Positions 8,235 through 17,627 of a stretch of DNA of 35,181 nt are shown here, piece after piece. The stretch lies in assembly GCA_036009005.1 (NCBI GenBank), contig DASYMP010000331.1:1-35181 (forward strand), given 5' to 3'. Both the position numbers and the translations under genes were made by a program. Each line of letters starts with the position of its first letter. The stretch's first letter is position 1. This stretch comes from JACVRW01 sp036009005 (GTDB taxonomy: Bacteria; Actinomycetota; Thermoleophilia; Solirubrobacterales; Thermoleophilaceae). Below the pieces are notes generated by a model. That model had not been told where the DNA came from. It worked only from the letters and a program-made list of their open reading frames with translations, and ran no database searches.

Positions 8235-8290
8235 ACGCCCCTGCGAGCTTTCCCCCGGGGCGTCGGCCGGCCTTCCCCCGTTCGGCCGGC
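8235..8290. terminator. Two tandem hairpins between the uracil glycosylase gene and tsaE
   Basis: Inverted repeat 1 pairs ACGCCCC (8235-8241) with GGGGCGT (8257-8263), loop 15. Inverted repeat 2 pairs GCCGGCC (8266-8272) with GGCCGGC (8284-8290), loop 11, starting about 18 bases past the glycosylase stop on the minus strand. Neither has a U-tract, so this may be a factor-dependent end or merely G/C-rich structure. The 127-base gap also holds the possible tsaE promoter. Confidence 0.35.
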
Positions 8291-8308
8291 GCCCCACCCC
8301 CCCTTCCG

Positions 8309-8986
8309 CTAGTCGAACAGCGTCGGCGGCACCGGCTCGGCCGGCTCCGCGGAGATCGCCGCGGCCATGGGCGCCACGGCGCCGATCGGCACGGGCGGCG
8401 GCTCCTCGAGCAGTGCAGGCAGCCGGGCGATGTCCGCGCGCAGATCCTCGAGCGTCCTCGTGCTCCGCAGCGCCGCGGCCGGGTGGAAGAGCGGGTAAAC
8501 GCGCAGCAGGCGACCGCCCAGCTCGTGCACCTGCGGTCTGCCGTGCACGCTCGTGATCCCGCGCTGCGACCGCGTGAGCAACTTCGTGGAGAAGTTCCCG
8601 AGCGTGCACACGACGCTCGGCTCGATCAGCTCGATCTTCCGGTGGAGGAAGGGCTTGCAGGCGTCGATCTCGTCGGGCTGGGGGTCGCGATTGTCGGGCG
8701 GACGCGACTGGAGGACGTTGGCGATGAAGACGTCGTCGCGGGAGAGGCCGATCTCCTCCAGGAGCTTGTTGAGCAGCTGCCCCGCCCGCCCCACGAACGG
8801 CAGGCCCTGCTGGTCCTCGTGCATGCCGGGCGCCTCGCCCACGAACATGAGGTCGGCGTCCGCGTTGCCGGCCCCGAACACGATCTTCGTGCGCGTCTTC
8901 GAGAGCGGGCAGCGGGCGCAGACGGCCGCCTCGCGGTAGAGCTCCACGAGCTCCGCGCGGCGCTCCTCTGCGCTGCGTGGCTGCAT
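8309..8986 (-). CDS. Family-4 (Fe-S) uracil-DNA glycosylase
   Basis: 225-residue base-excision repair enzyme that removes uracil from DNA. The four [4Fe-4S] ligands are Cys23 and Cys26 (CARCPL), Cys110 and Cys127. Motif A is GEAPGMHEDQQGLPFVGRAG (50-69), with GLPFVG for uracil recognition, and motif B is HPAAALR (168-174) with the DNA-intercalating loop. IANVLQSRPPDNRDP also matches family 4/5, and the GE-APG sequence with LPFVG favours family 4. The last 30 residues are a Pro/Ala-rich tail ending TLFD, not part of the fold. ATG at 8986; divergent from the DUF2520 gene. Confidence 0.94.
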   Translation of the reverse strand: MQPRSAEERRAELVELYREAAVCARCPLSKTRTKIVFGAGNADADLMFVGEAPGMHEDQQGLPFVGRAGQLLNKLLEEIGLSRDDVFIANVLQSRPPDNRDPQPDEIDACKPFLHRKIELIEPSVVCTLGNFSTKLLTRSQRGITSVHGRPQVHELGGRLLRVYPLFHPAAALRSTRTLEDLRADIARLPALLEEPPPVPIGAVAPMAAAISAEPAEPVPPTLFD

Positions 8987-9010
8987 GGGATCGAAGCCTA
9001 GGTGCTGGGG

Positions 9011-9036
9011 TTGACGGAGGCCGCGATGGGTATCCT
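9011..9036 (+). promoter_or_regulatory. Possible promoter of the DUF2520-panC-panB operon
   Basis: TTGACG (9011-9016) and TATCCT (9031-9036) lie in the short gap between the divergent glycosylase and the DUF2520 gene. The 14-base spacer is shorter than ideal, so this is tentative. Transcription from here would start near 9043, which would exclude the GTG at 9039 as the start codon. Confidence 0.35.
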
Positions 9037-9056
9037 CAGTGAGTCGGCCGCTACCG

Positions 9057-9845
9057 ATGGCGGAGTGGACCGACGCGGCAATGAACCTAGACCAGACCAG
9101 CTCTCAGGTCCCGCTGCGGGTGGGCATCGTCGGCCCAGGCCGCGTCGGCACCGCGCTCGCGCGCGCCCTTCGGGACGCCTCCGTGGACGTGGACGGCCCG
9201 GTGGGCCGCGGCGAGCGGCCCGCGCGCTGCGACGCCATCGTTCTGTGCGTGCCCGACGCCGAGATCGCCGCAGCGGCCGAGACGGTGACCGCCGCGGCGC
9301 CGTTCGTGGGGCACACGAGCGGAGCCACGCCGCTGTCCGCGCTCGCGCACTCGGGGGTCGCCGGCTTCGGTCTCCACCCGCTCCAGTCCTTCGCGCATCC
9401 GGGCGTGAGCTTCGAGGGCGCCGGCGCGGCGGTGGCCGGCTCCACCCCCGAGGCGCTCGCGTTCGCCACCGACCTCGCCGAGCGGCTCGGCATGCGGCCG
9501 TTCGAGATCGACGACGAGGGCCGCGCCGCCTACCACGCGGCCGCCTCGATGGCGTCCAACTTCCTGGTGACGCTCGAGGCCGCCGCTGAGAGGCTCGCGG
9601 GCGGCGCCGGCCTCTCGCGCGACGACGCACGCGCTCTCCTCATGCCGCTCGTGCGCCAGACCGTCGAGAACGTGGCCGAGCTCGGCCCGGAGGCGGCGCT
9701 CACCGGCCCGGTCGCCCGCGGTGACGAAGCCACCGTGGCCGTGCAGCGCGCCGCGGTCGAGGAGTCCGCGCCCGAGCTTGTCGACCTGTTCGACGAGCTG
9801 GTGCGGCTCACGCGCGCCCTGGCCGGGCAGAGGTTGCCCGCATGA
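9057..9845 (+). CDS. Rossmann-like / DUF2520 protein, putative NAD(P)-dependent oxidoreductase
   Basis: About 262 residues. The N-terminal Rossmann domain opens with LRVGIVGPGRVGTALARAL (a dinucleotide-binding GxGxxG-type loop), followed by CDAIVLCVPDAEIAAAAE and HTSGATPLSAL. The C-terminal helical DUF2520 domain contains GLHPLQSFA, AAYHAAASMASNFLVTLEAAAERL and LMPLVRQTVENV. The fold resembles ketopantoate reductase/6-phosphogluconate dehydrogenase-type enzymes. Its stop overlaps panC by four bases (ATGA), so a pantothenate-pathway role, possibly ketopantoate reduction, is a fair inference but unproven. Start choice is uncertain: ATG 9057 is used; ATG 9081 has a GGAG 15 bases upstream and sits closer to the conserved core; GTG 9039 is less likely. 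Confidence 0.85.
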   Translation: MAEWTDAAMNLDQTSSQVPLRVGIVGPGRVGTALARALRDASVDVDGPVGRGERPARCDAIVLCVPDAEIAAAAETVTAAAPFVGHTSGATPLSALAHSGVAGFGLHPLQSFAHPGVSFEGAGAAVAGSTPEALAFATDLAERLGMRPFEIDDEGRAAYHAAASMASNFLVTLEAAAERLAGGAGLSRDDARALLMPLVRQTVENVAELGPEAALTGPVARGDEATVAVQRAAVEESAPELVDLFDELVRLTRALAGQRLPA

Positions 9846-10699
9846 GGACGGTGCGGACAGTCGCCGAGCTGCGCTCCATGCTCGCGCCCGAACGCCGGGC
9901 CGGGCGCACGATCGGGCTCGTTCCCACGATGGGCTACTTCCACGACGGGCACCTGTCGCTGATGCGCCGCGCGCGCGCCGACACGGATCTGGTTGTCGTC
10001 TCGCTGTTCGTGAACCCCGCCCAGTTCGCCCCCGGCGAGGACCTCGACGCCTACCCGCGCGACGAGGCGCGCGACGCCGCGCTGGCCGAGGGCGAGGGCG
10101 TGGATGTGCTGTTCGCCCCGCCGGTCGAGGAGGTCTACCCCGACGGCTTCGCCACCACGGTGGCGGTCACCGACCTGACCGAGACGCTCGAGGGCGACGA
10201 GGCCCAGCGCGGCCCCGAGCACTTCCAGGGCGTCACCACCGTCGTGACCAAGCTCCTCAACATGGCGGCGCCGGACGTGGCCTACTTCGGCCAGAAGGAC
10301 GCCCAGCAGGCGCTTGTGATCCGCAAGCTCGTGCGCGACCTCGACATCCCGGTCCGGATCGAGGTCTGCCCGACGGTCCGCGACGCCGACGGGCTCGCGC
10401 TCAGCTCGCGGAACGCCTACCTGACGAGCGAGGAGCGCGAGCGCGCGCTCGCCCTGAACCGCGCGCTGCGCGCCGCCGAGGCGGCCGTGGCGAGCGGGAC
10501 CCGCGACGCCGAGGCCGTGGTGGCCGCGGCGCGCGACGAACTGGACCGTGCGGGCGTGGAGCCGGACTACCTCCAGCTCCGCTCCGCGACGAACCTGGCC
10601 CCCGTCGAGCGCGTGAACGGCTCGACACTCCTGGCCGTGGCCGCCCGCGTAGGGCGTGCCCGACTGATCGACAACGCGATTCTCGGAGGCGAGAAATGA
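9842..10699 (+). CDS. panC: Pantothenate synthetase (pantoate-beta-alanine ligase)
   Basis: 285 residues, standard length. It joins pantoate and beta-alanine using ATP. The nucleotidyltransferase HxGH motif is in VPTMGYFHDGHLSLMRRA (27-44). Then come VVSLFVNPAQFAPGEDLDAYPR, GPEHFQGVTTVVTKLLN, YFGQKDAQQALVIRKLV and the flexible KMSK-like loop GLALSSRNAYLT. All expected contacts are visible. ATG at 9842 overlaps the stop of the DUF2520 gene, and its own stop overlaps panB, so the three genes form one coupled unit. panD is not in the window. Confidence 0.97.
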   Translation: MRTVRTVAELRSMLAPERRAGRTIGLVPTMGYFHDGHLSLMRRARADTDLVVVSLFVNPAQFAPGEDLDAYPRDEARDAALAEGEGVDVLFAPPVEEVYPDGFATTVAVTDLTETLEGDEAQRGPEHFQGVTTVVTKLLNMAAPDVAYFGQKDAQQALVIRKLVRDLDIPVRIEVCPTVRDADGLALSSRNAYLTSEERERALALNRALRAAEAAVASGTRDAEAVVAAARDELDRAGVEPDYLQLRSATNLAPVERVNGSTLLAVAARVGRARLIDNAILGGEK

Positions 10700-11598
10700 G
10701 CCACCGTCCCACCCAGCGCCCCACCGTCAGCCTGACCACGCTCGGGGAGAAGAAGGCGCTCGGCGAGCCGATCGTGATGGTCACGGCCTACGACTTCCCC
10801 TCGGCCCAGGTGGCCGAGGAGGCCGGCGTGGACGTGGTGCTGGTCGGCGACTCCGGCGCGATGACGGTGCTCGGGCACCCCTCGACGGTGCCCGTGACGA
10901 CCGACGAGCTCCTGATGCTCGCCAAGGCGGTGAGGCGCGGCCTCAGCACACCGCTCCTGGTCGGCGACATGCCGTTCGGCTCCTACGAGGCGTCGAACGA
11001 GGAGGCGATCCGCAGCGCCCAGCGCTTCATCAAGGAGGCCGGCTGCGACGCGGTCAAGATCGAGCGCGGCGGCACCTCGGTCGAGCGCGCGCGGGCGCTC
11101 GTGGGCGCGGGCATCCCGGTGATGGGCCACGTGGGCCTCACGCCCCAGACGGCCACGGCGCTTGGTGGCTACCGCTCGCAGGGCCGCACCGCCGAGCGCG
11201 CCCTCCAGGTGCTCCACGACGCGATGGCGCTGCAGGAGGCGGGCTGCTTCGCGATCGTCTTCGAGGCGATCCCGAGTCCGCTCACCGAGGCGATCATGCC
11301 GCGCATGGAGATCCCGGTGATCGGCATCGGCGCCGGGCCGGCCGCCGACGGGCAGGTGCTCGTCTTCCACGACCTGCTCGGCATCTACGACGGCCACGCC
11401 GCCCGCTTCGTGAAGCGCTACGCCAACGTGCGCGACGAGATGATCAGGGGCGTGAGCGCCTTCGCCGACGAGGTGCGGGCACGCAAGTACCCCGAGGAGC
11501 AGCACGGGTACACGATGGCGCCGGACGAGATCGCCCGGCTCGACGACCTGCTTCGGGAGCACACGGGCGAGCCGTTCACGGGCGGTTTCTCGCTCTAG
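10696..11598 (+). CDS. panB: 3-methyl-2-oxobutanoate hydroxymethyltransferase
   Basis: 300-residue TIM-barrel enzyme making ketopantoate from alpha-ketoisovalerate and methylene-tetrahydrofolate. Seen: VMVTAYDFPSAQVAEEAGVD, the Mg-binding VLVGDSGAMTVLGH, VGDMPFGSY, DAVKIERG, VMGHVGLTPQ and FEAIP followed by IPVIGIGAGPAADGQVLVFHDLLG. The segment GDSGAM lacks the Leu of the usual GDSLGM but keeps the acidic ligand. The start is ATG at 10696, overlapping the panC TGA; the frame is open much further upstream, but that part lies within panC. A CCCGGG hairpin follows the stop. Confidence 0.96.
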   Translation: MSHRPTQRPTVSLTTLGEKKALGEPIVMVTAYDFPSAQVAEEAGVDVVLVGDSGAMTVLGHPSTVPVTTDELLMLAKAVRRGLSTPLLVGDMPFGSYEASNEEAIRSAQRFIKEAGCDAVKIERGGTSVERARALVGAGIPVMGHVGLTPQTATALGGYRSQGRTAERALQVLHDAMALQEAGCFAIVFEAIPSPLTEAIMPRMEIPVIGIGAGPAADGQVLVFHDLLGIYDGHAARFVKRYANVRDEMIRGVSAFADEVRARKYPEEQHGYTMAPDEIARLDDLLREHTGEPFTGGFSL

Positions 11599-11601
11599 CG
11601 C

Positions 11602-11624
11602 AACCCGGGCGGGCCCCGGGGGTT
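11602..11624 (+). terminator. G/C hairpin after panB
   Basis: CCCGGG (11604-11609) pairs with CCCGGG (11615-11620) around a five-base loop, and outer AA/TT can pair past a two-base bulge. It lies five bases after the panB stop but is followed by G-rich sequence rather than T's, and only about ten bases before the next start. It may terminate weakly or only protect the panB mRNA end. Confidence 0.35.
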
Positions 11625-11632
11625 GGGGGGCC

Positions 11633-12172
11633 ATGACCCGATTTCGTCGTTTCATCCCGTCCCCCGCGATGGCGGTTGCCCTCGTCGCGCTGTTCATGGC
11701 CATGGGCGGCTCGGCCTATGCCTTCGTCGTGACCAGCGGGAGCATCAAGGACAACACCATCCGCAGCGTCGACGTGCACAACGGAGCCCTGCTCGGCAAG
11801 GACTTCCGCGCGAATGGAGTCGGCGCCGGCGCCATCAAGGAGTCGACGCTCGACACCGTGCCCGGCGCGTTCATCACGTCGGGAAGCGCCCACTACGCCG
11901 TGGTGAACGGCGGCGGCCAGCGCGTTCGACAGCGCGGCACGACGTCGTCGGCGCGGACCGCTCCCGGGCGCTACCAGGTGATCTTCAACCAGGACGTGCG
12001 TGCCTGCGGCTACTACGCGACGATCGGCGATCCGAGCGCCGCCGGCCCACCGGACAACGGCCAGATCACCGTCAGCTCACTCGGCTCGAGCGTCAACGGA
12101 GTGGCCATTCGCACGACCGGAGCGGGCGGGAACGACGCCAACAAGCCGTTCCACCTACTCGTCCTCTGCTGA
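11633..12172 (+). CDS. Secreted protein with degenerate 'IKDNTIRSVDV' repeats, member 1 of a local pair
   Basis: 179 residues. A basic N-terminus (MTRFRRF), hydrophobic segment PAMAVALVALFMAMGGS and AYA cleavage site near residue 30 form a Sec signal. The mature start has short strand-like repeats (SIKDNTIRSVDVHNGALLGKDF, then AGAIKESTLDTVPGAF), followed by a small compact-looking domain with two Cys (ACGYYATIGDPSA; the final residue is also Cys). The paralogue at 13889-14641 shares the same N-terminal pattern and repeats. Function is unknown; a cell-surface or extracellular role is inferred. ATG at 11633 preceded by a G-run. Its 3' end overlaps the convergent acyltransferase by 18 bases. Confidence 0.8.
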   Translation: MTRFRRFIPSPAMAVALVALFMAMGGSAYAFVVTSGSIKDNTIRSVDVHNGALLGKDFRANGVGAGAIKESTLDTVPGAFITSGSAHYAVVNGGGQRVRQRGTTSSARTAPGRYQVIFNQDVRACGYYATIGDPSAAGPPDNGQITVSSLGSSVNGVAIRTTGAGGNDANKPFHLLVLC

Positions 12173-12763
12173 TTCCTTAGCGGGAGCCTGGGGATACTCG
12201 ACGCGGCGGAGCACCTTCGCGGGTGCTCCCGCCGCGATCGAGAACGCCGGGATGTCCTCGGTCACCACGCTGTTGGCTCCGATCACGCAGCGCTCCCCGA
12301 TCGTCACGCCGCTCGTGACCACCACGTTCGCGCCGCACCAGACGTTGTCGCCGACTCGCGTGGGGCCCTTGCTCGTGAAGCCCTGCCAGGTGATCGGCCG
12401 GTCCGGGTCGTCGAAGCGGTGGTTCGCGTCGGTCACGAAGCAGCCGTTCGCGAACATGCAGTGGTCGCCGATCTCGACGAGCTCGGCGGCGGCGACCATG
12501 ACCGCGATGTTCAGGAACGTGCCCTCGCCGATGCGGATCCGCCCGGCGTCGCCGGTGGTGAGCCAGACGTCCGGCTCGAGCAGCGTGCCCGCGCCGATCT
12601 CGAGGCGGCCGTCGCGGAACGACTCGAGCACGTTTCCGTGGAGCGGCCAGCGTGCGAACGCCCGGCGCCGGGCAAGTTGCCGGTGGATGGCCACCCGGTT
12701 CCACGGAAGCGAGTTGCGCTCGTACCAGCGCCACTTCTGCCACCACAGTCTGGCGTTCTCCAT
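12155..12763 (-). CDS. Left-handed beta-helix acyltransferase (hexapeptide/maltose-acetyltransferase-like)
   Basis: 202 residues. An N-terminal aromatic/basic helix (ENARLWWQKWRWYERNSLPWNRV) is followed by hexapeptide turns: LEIGAGTLLEPDVWL, IRIGEGTFLNIAVMVAA, VEIGDHCMFANGCFV, TRVGDNVWCGANVVV, VTIGERCVIGANSVV. The insertion TDANHRFDDPDRPI carries the likely catalytic His, and the end AAGAPAKVLRRV is typical of the WcaJ/LacA-type O-acetyltransferases. It probably acetylates a sugar or glycan using acetyl-CoA. ATG at 12763 with GGAAAG upstream; the open frame beyond it runs into the divergent DCC gene. Only 18 bases separate the two divergent starts. Confidence 0.9.
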   Translation of the reverse strand: MENARLWWQKWRWYERNSLPWNRVAIHRQLARRRAFARWPLHGNVLESFRDGRLEIGAGTLLEPDVWLTTGDAGRIRIGEGTFLNIAVMVAAAELVEIGDHCMFANGCFVTDANHRFDDPDRPITWQGFTSKGPTRVGDNVWCGANVVVTSGVTIGERCVIGANSVVTEDIPAFSIAAGAPAKVLRRVEYPQAPAKESAEDE

Positions 12764-12781
12764 CGAGGCAGCTTTCCAGAG

Positions 12782-13231
12782 ATGAGCCCGTATCCCCTTC
12801 TCTACGACCCCGACTGCGGCTTCTGCCGCGTCTGCATGGCGCTCGTCCTCAGCTGGGACCGCGAGCGGAAGCTGCGGCCCGTGGCACTCACGGACCCCGA
12901 GGCCGACCGCCTCCTCGCCGCCATGTCCGAGGACGAGCGAATGGCCTCGTGGCACCTCGTCGACCCGAGCTGGATGACAAACGTTGCGGAATCCGCAACG
13001 AACGTCATCCAGCTGGAGGTTTCCTCCGGCGGGGCGGCGTTCTCACCGCTGTTCCGGCTCCTGCCGGGCGGCGCGCCGCTGGCGCGGCTGGCCGACAGGT
13101 TTCCGGAGGCCGCGAAGCGGGGTTACCGCTTCGTGGCCGACCGCCGCACGGGCTTCGGCAGGCCGCTTCCCGCGGCAGCGAAGCGGTGGGCCGATCGCGT
13201 TATCTCAGAATCTGCGGCCCCCGGCCGATGA
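12782..13231 (+). CDS. DCC-family (DUF393) thiol-disulfide oxidoreductase-like protein carrying an internal palindromic insertion
   Basis: 149 residues. It opens PLLYDPDCGFCRVCMALVLSWD, the DxDCxFC motif that names the DCC family (Cys12, Cys15), then LRPVALTDPEADRLL, ASWHLVDP, SSGGAAFSPLFRLLPGG and FPEAAKRGYRFVADRR. The fold is thioredoxin-like; substrates are unknown. Residues 63-78 (SWMTNVAESATNVIQL), between VDP and EVSSGG, are encoded by a 47-nt near-perfect palindrome. From memory of the family, this loop is normally only a few residues long, so it looks like an in-frame insertion. ATG at 12782; the stop overlaps the GGDEF-like gene by four bases (ATGA). Confidence 0.88.
   Translation: MSPYPLLYDPDCGFCRVCMALVLSWDRERKLRPVALTDPEADRLLAAMSEDERMASWHLVDPSWMTNVAESATNVIQLEVSSGGAAFSPLFRLLPGGAPLARLADRFPEAAKRGYRFVADRRTGFGRPLPAAAKRWADRVISESAAPGR
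12968..13014. repeat. 47-nt near-perfect palindrome inside the DCC coding sequence
   Basis: Outer arms AGCTGGATGAC (12968-12978) and GTCATCCAGCT (13004-13014) pair over 11 bases. After a 3x3 mismatch, inner arms CGTTGCGGA (12982-12990) and TCCGCAACG (12992-13000) pair over nine bases around one A. In all, 20 of 23 possible pairs form. AGCT stands at both ends. It is read in frame as 16 codons without a stop. I found no second copy in this window. Confidence 0.85.
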
Positions 13232-13728
13232 CTATGACGATGGATCCGCTTGCCGAACTGCCTGGCGCCGACGACTTCGAGGCGCTGCTCGCGCGCGAGG
13301 AGCTGCGCCGCGGCCGCACCGGCGAGCTGCTCGCCGTGGCGATGATCGACGTGGACGAGCTGCGCTCGGTGAACCGCGAGCTCGGCGCCACCGCCGGGAC
13401 CGAGGTGCTCAGGATGTGCGTGACCACACTGCGGGCGACGCTGCGCGCCGTCGACGAGATCGCGCGCACCGGCCCGGACGAGTTCGCGGTGTTGCTGCAC
13501 GGCACGGAGTCCCGCAGCGCCGCGGTCTGGGCCGACCGCTTCCAGGACGAGCTCGCCGCGGGCTCCTTCGAGCTCGAGGCCGGGCCGATCACCTGCGCGG
13601 TCGGGATCGCGGACACCGCCAGCGCCACGTTGATCGAGGCCGCCGCGAAGGCGCATCGCCGCATGGAGGTCATCCAGACGATGCGCAAGCTGAAGCGCCG
13701 CGGCGCCGACCGGCCCGACCCCGGCTAG
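13228..13728 (+). CDS. Stand-alone GGDEF-like domain protein with degenerate motif
   Basis: 166 residues, essentially one GGDEF-type fold with no sensor or membrane part. LLAVAMIDVDELRSVNRELG holds the first metal-binding Asp (41), VDEIARTGPDEFAVLL is the position of the signature, and a closing ITCAVGIADTASATLIEAAAKAHRRM matches the C-terminal strand/helix. The signature reads GPDEF (82-86) instead of GGDEF: the metal Asp/Glu remain but a Gly that contacts the nucleotide is Pro. It may be weakly active, inactive, or a GTP/c-di-GMP sensor. ATG at 13228 overlaps the DCC stop; ATGs at 13234 and 13240 are alternatives. Confidence 0.82.
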   Translation: MTMTMDPLAELPGADDFEALLAREELRRGRTGELLAVAMIDVDELRSVNRELGATAGTEVLRMCVTTLRATLRAVDEIARTGPDEFAVLLHGTESRSAAVWADRFQDELAAGSFELEAGPITCAVGIADTASATLIEAAAKAHRRMEVIQTMRKLKRRGADRPDPG

Positions 13729-13757
13729 CGCCCAGCGGCTCCGACCGCGGCGCCGGG

Positions 13758-13859
13758 TAGTCTCTCTGTCCCGCTCCGTCCTCTCGAAACACGCCCCCGA
13801 TCGACTCTACGTCCAGGGAAGGGTGATTGGGGATACCGGACGGCGTAACTCCCTGGACG
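13758..13859 (+). promoter_or_regulatory. Putative promoter and leader hairpin before the second secreted protein
   Basis: The 160-base gap 13729-13888 holds a -10-like TAGTCT (13758-13763) and, downstream, a perfect 10-base inverted repeat: CGTCCAGGGA (13810-13819) with TCCCTGGACG (13850-13859), loop 30 bases. If transcription starts near 13770, the repeat lies in a leader of about 120 bases, in front of the AAGGAAGG ribosome site (13870-13877). It could be a structured leader or an operator. I do not recognise a known riboswitch. Confidence 0.4.
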
Positions 13860-13888
13860 AGAACCCAACAAGGAAGGCCAGAAACTCG

Positions 13889-14641
13889 ATGTATCGCATG
13901 ATCAAGCGGCGGCCCACGCCGTCGATGGCAGTTGCATTCGTCGCCCTGCTCGCGGCCCTGTCAGGCACCGCGGTGGCGCTGCCGGGCACCGGCACCGTCG
14001 ACAGCGGCGACCTGAAGGACGGTGCTGTCAAGACCGTCGACATCCGCAAGAGCGCCGTGACCGGAGCGAAGGTGAAGAACAACTCGCTCAACGGCAAGGA
14101 CGTCCGGGGAATCACCGGGCGCGACATCAAGGACAACTCGCTCACCGGCGACGAGATCAGCGAGGGCACCCTCGACAAGGTCCCGAGCGCCGGCGACGCC
14201 GACACGCTCGGCGGCAAGCCCGCCTCGGCGTACGAGACCGGGAACGACACGGTTCCGTTCTCCGTCCGGGTTGCCGGAAGCGGCGAGAAGACGATCGCGA
14301 CCGTCGGCCCGTTCCGGGTCTTCGTCCGCTGCACCGCGAACAATGGCGGCACGGAGGAGCTCACGGAGCTCGTCATGACGACCACGGACCCGAACTCCGC
14401 GTTCGACGACAACAACGGGCCGGAGTACGACCCGTGGTCGCCCGGCACCGAGGCCGTACTGACCTCGGAAAACGGCAGCGGCTCGGACCTCGAGGCTGAG
14501 GGCAACACGGCTACGGCCAACGCCGTCGCGAGCGACGGCAGCGGCGTGATCGTCCACAGCTATGCCCTTGGGCAGAACCTGGGCGGCACGACCGACACCT
14601 GCTGGGCGCAGGGCGTCGTCACCGCGACGCCGGCCTCCTAG
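13889..14641 (+). CDS. Secreted protein with 'LKDGAVKTVDIRKSAVTG' degenerate repeats, member 2 of a local pair
   Basis: 250 residues. Signal sequence: basic MYRMIKRR, then PSMAVAFVALLAALSGTAVAL with likely cleavage near residue 33. The mature N-terminus has about five imperfect 10- to 12-residue repeats of the type D-(L/I)-K-D-(G/N)-(A/S)-(V/L)-x-(T/G)-x-D-(I/V), such as DLKDGAVKTVDI, KVKNNSLNGKDV and DIKDNSLTGDEI. This pattern suggests a small right-handed beta-coil. DTLGGKPASAYE, a common tail after such repeats in actinobacteria, follows, then a beta-rich domain with two Cys (VRCTANNGG and DTCWAQG). Function unknown. ATG 13889 has AAGGAAGG 11 bases before it. The open frame upstream lacks a signal and is not used. 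Confidence 0.85.
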   Translation: MYRMIKRRPTPSMAVAFVALLAALSGTAVALPGTGTVDSGDLKDGAVKTVDIRKSAVTGAKVKNNSLNGKDVRGITGRDIKDNSLTGDEISEGTLDKVPSAGDADTLGGKPASAYETGNDTVPFSVRVAGSGEKTIATVGPFRVFVRCTANNGGTEELTELVMTTTDPNSAFDDNNGPEYDPWSPGTEAVLTSENGSGSDLEAEGNTATANAVASDGSGVIVHSYALGQNLGGTTDTCWAQGVVTATPAS

Positions 14642-14655
14642 CCGGCGAGCACACG

Positions 14656-17541
<2,886 letters not shown>

Positions 17542-17551
17542 TCGGATAACG

Positions 17552-17557
17552 AGTGTA
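17552..17557 (-). promoter_or_regulatory. Probable -10 box of uvrA
   Basis: On the minus strand the hexamer reads TACACT, a good TAnnnT match, ending 10 bases before the GTG start. Transcription would begin within a few bases of the start codon, consistent with the missing ribosome site. No strong -35 is visible; the LexA box occupies that area. Confidence 0.45.
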
Positions 17558-17572
17558 GAGCCGAATGCGGAT

Positions 17573-17586
17573 CGAACCTACGTTCG
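17573..17586. promoter_or_regulatory. LexA (SOS) operator in the uvrA / glyoxalase-fold divergent gap
   Basis: CGAAC CTAC GTTCG is a perfect 5+4+5 palindrome matching the Gram-positive/actinobacterial LexA consensus CGAAC-N4-GTTCG. It lies 32 bases upstream of the uvrA start codon, overlapping the expected -35 zone, and 42 bases upstream of the divergent gene at 17628. This is the expected position for SOS control of uvrA. Confidence 0.8.
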
Positions 17587-17627
17587 TTTCCCGCAGATAG
17601 CGAGCTTCCGCTCTAGGGTGGCGAGAG

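Noticed and set aside
9721..10695. Upstream extension of the panB frame
   Set aside because: It lies within panC in another frame and is Arg/Ala-rich; PanB homology begins only after the ATG at 10696.
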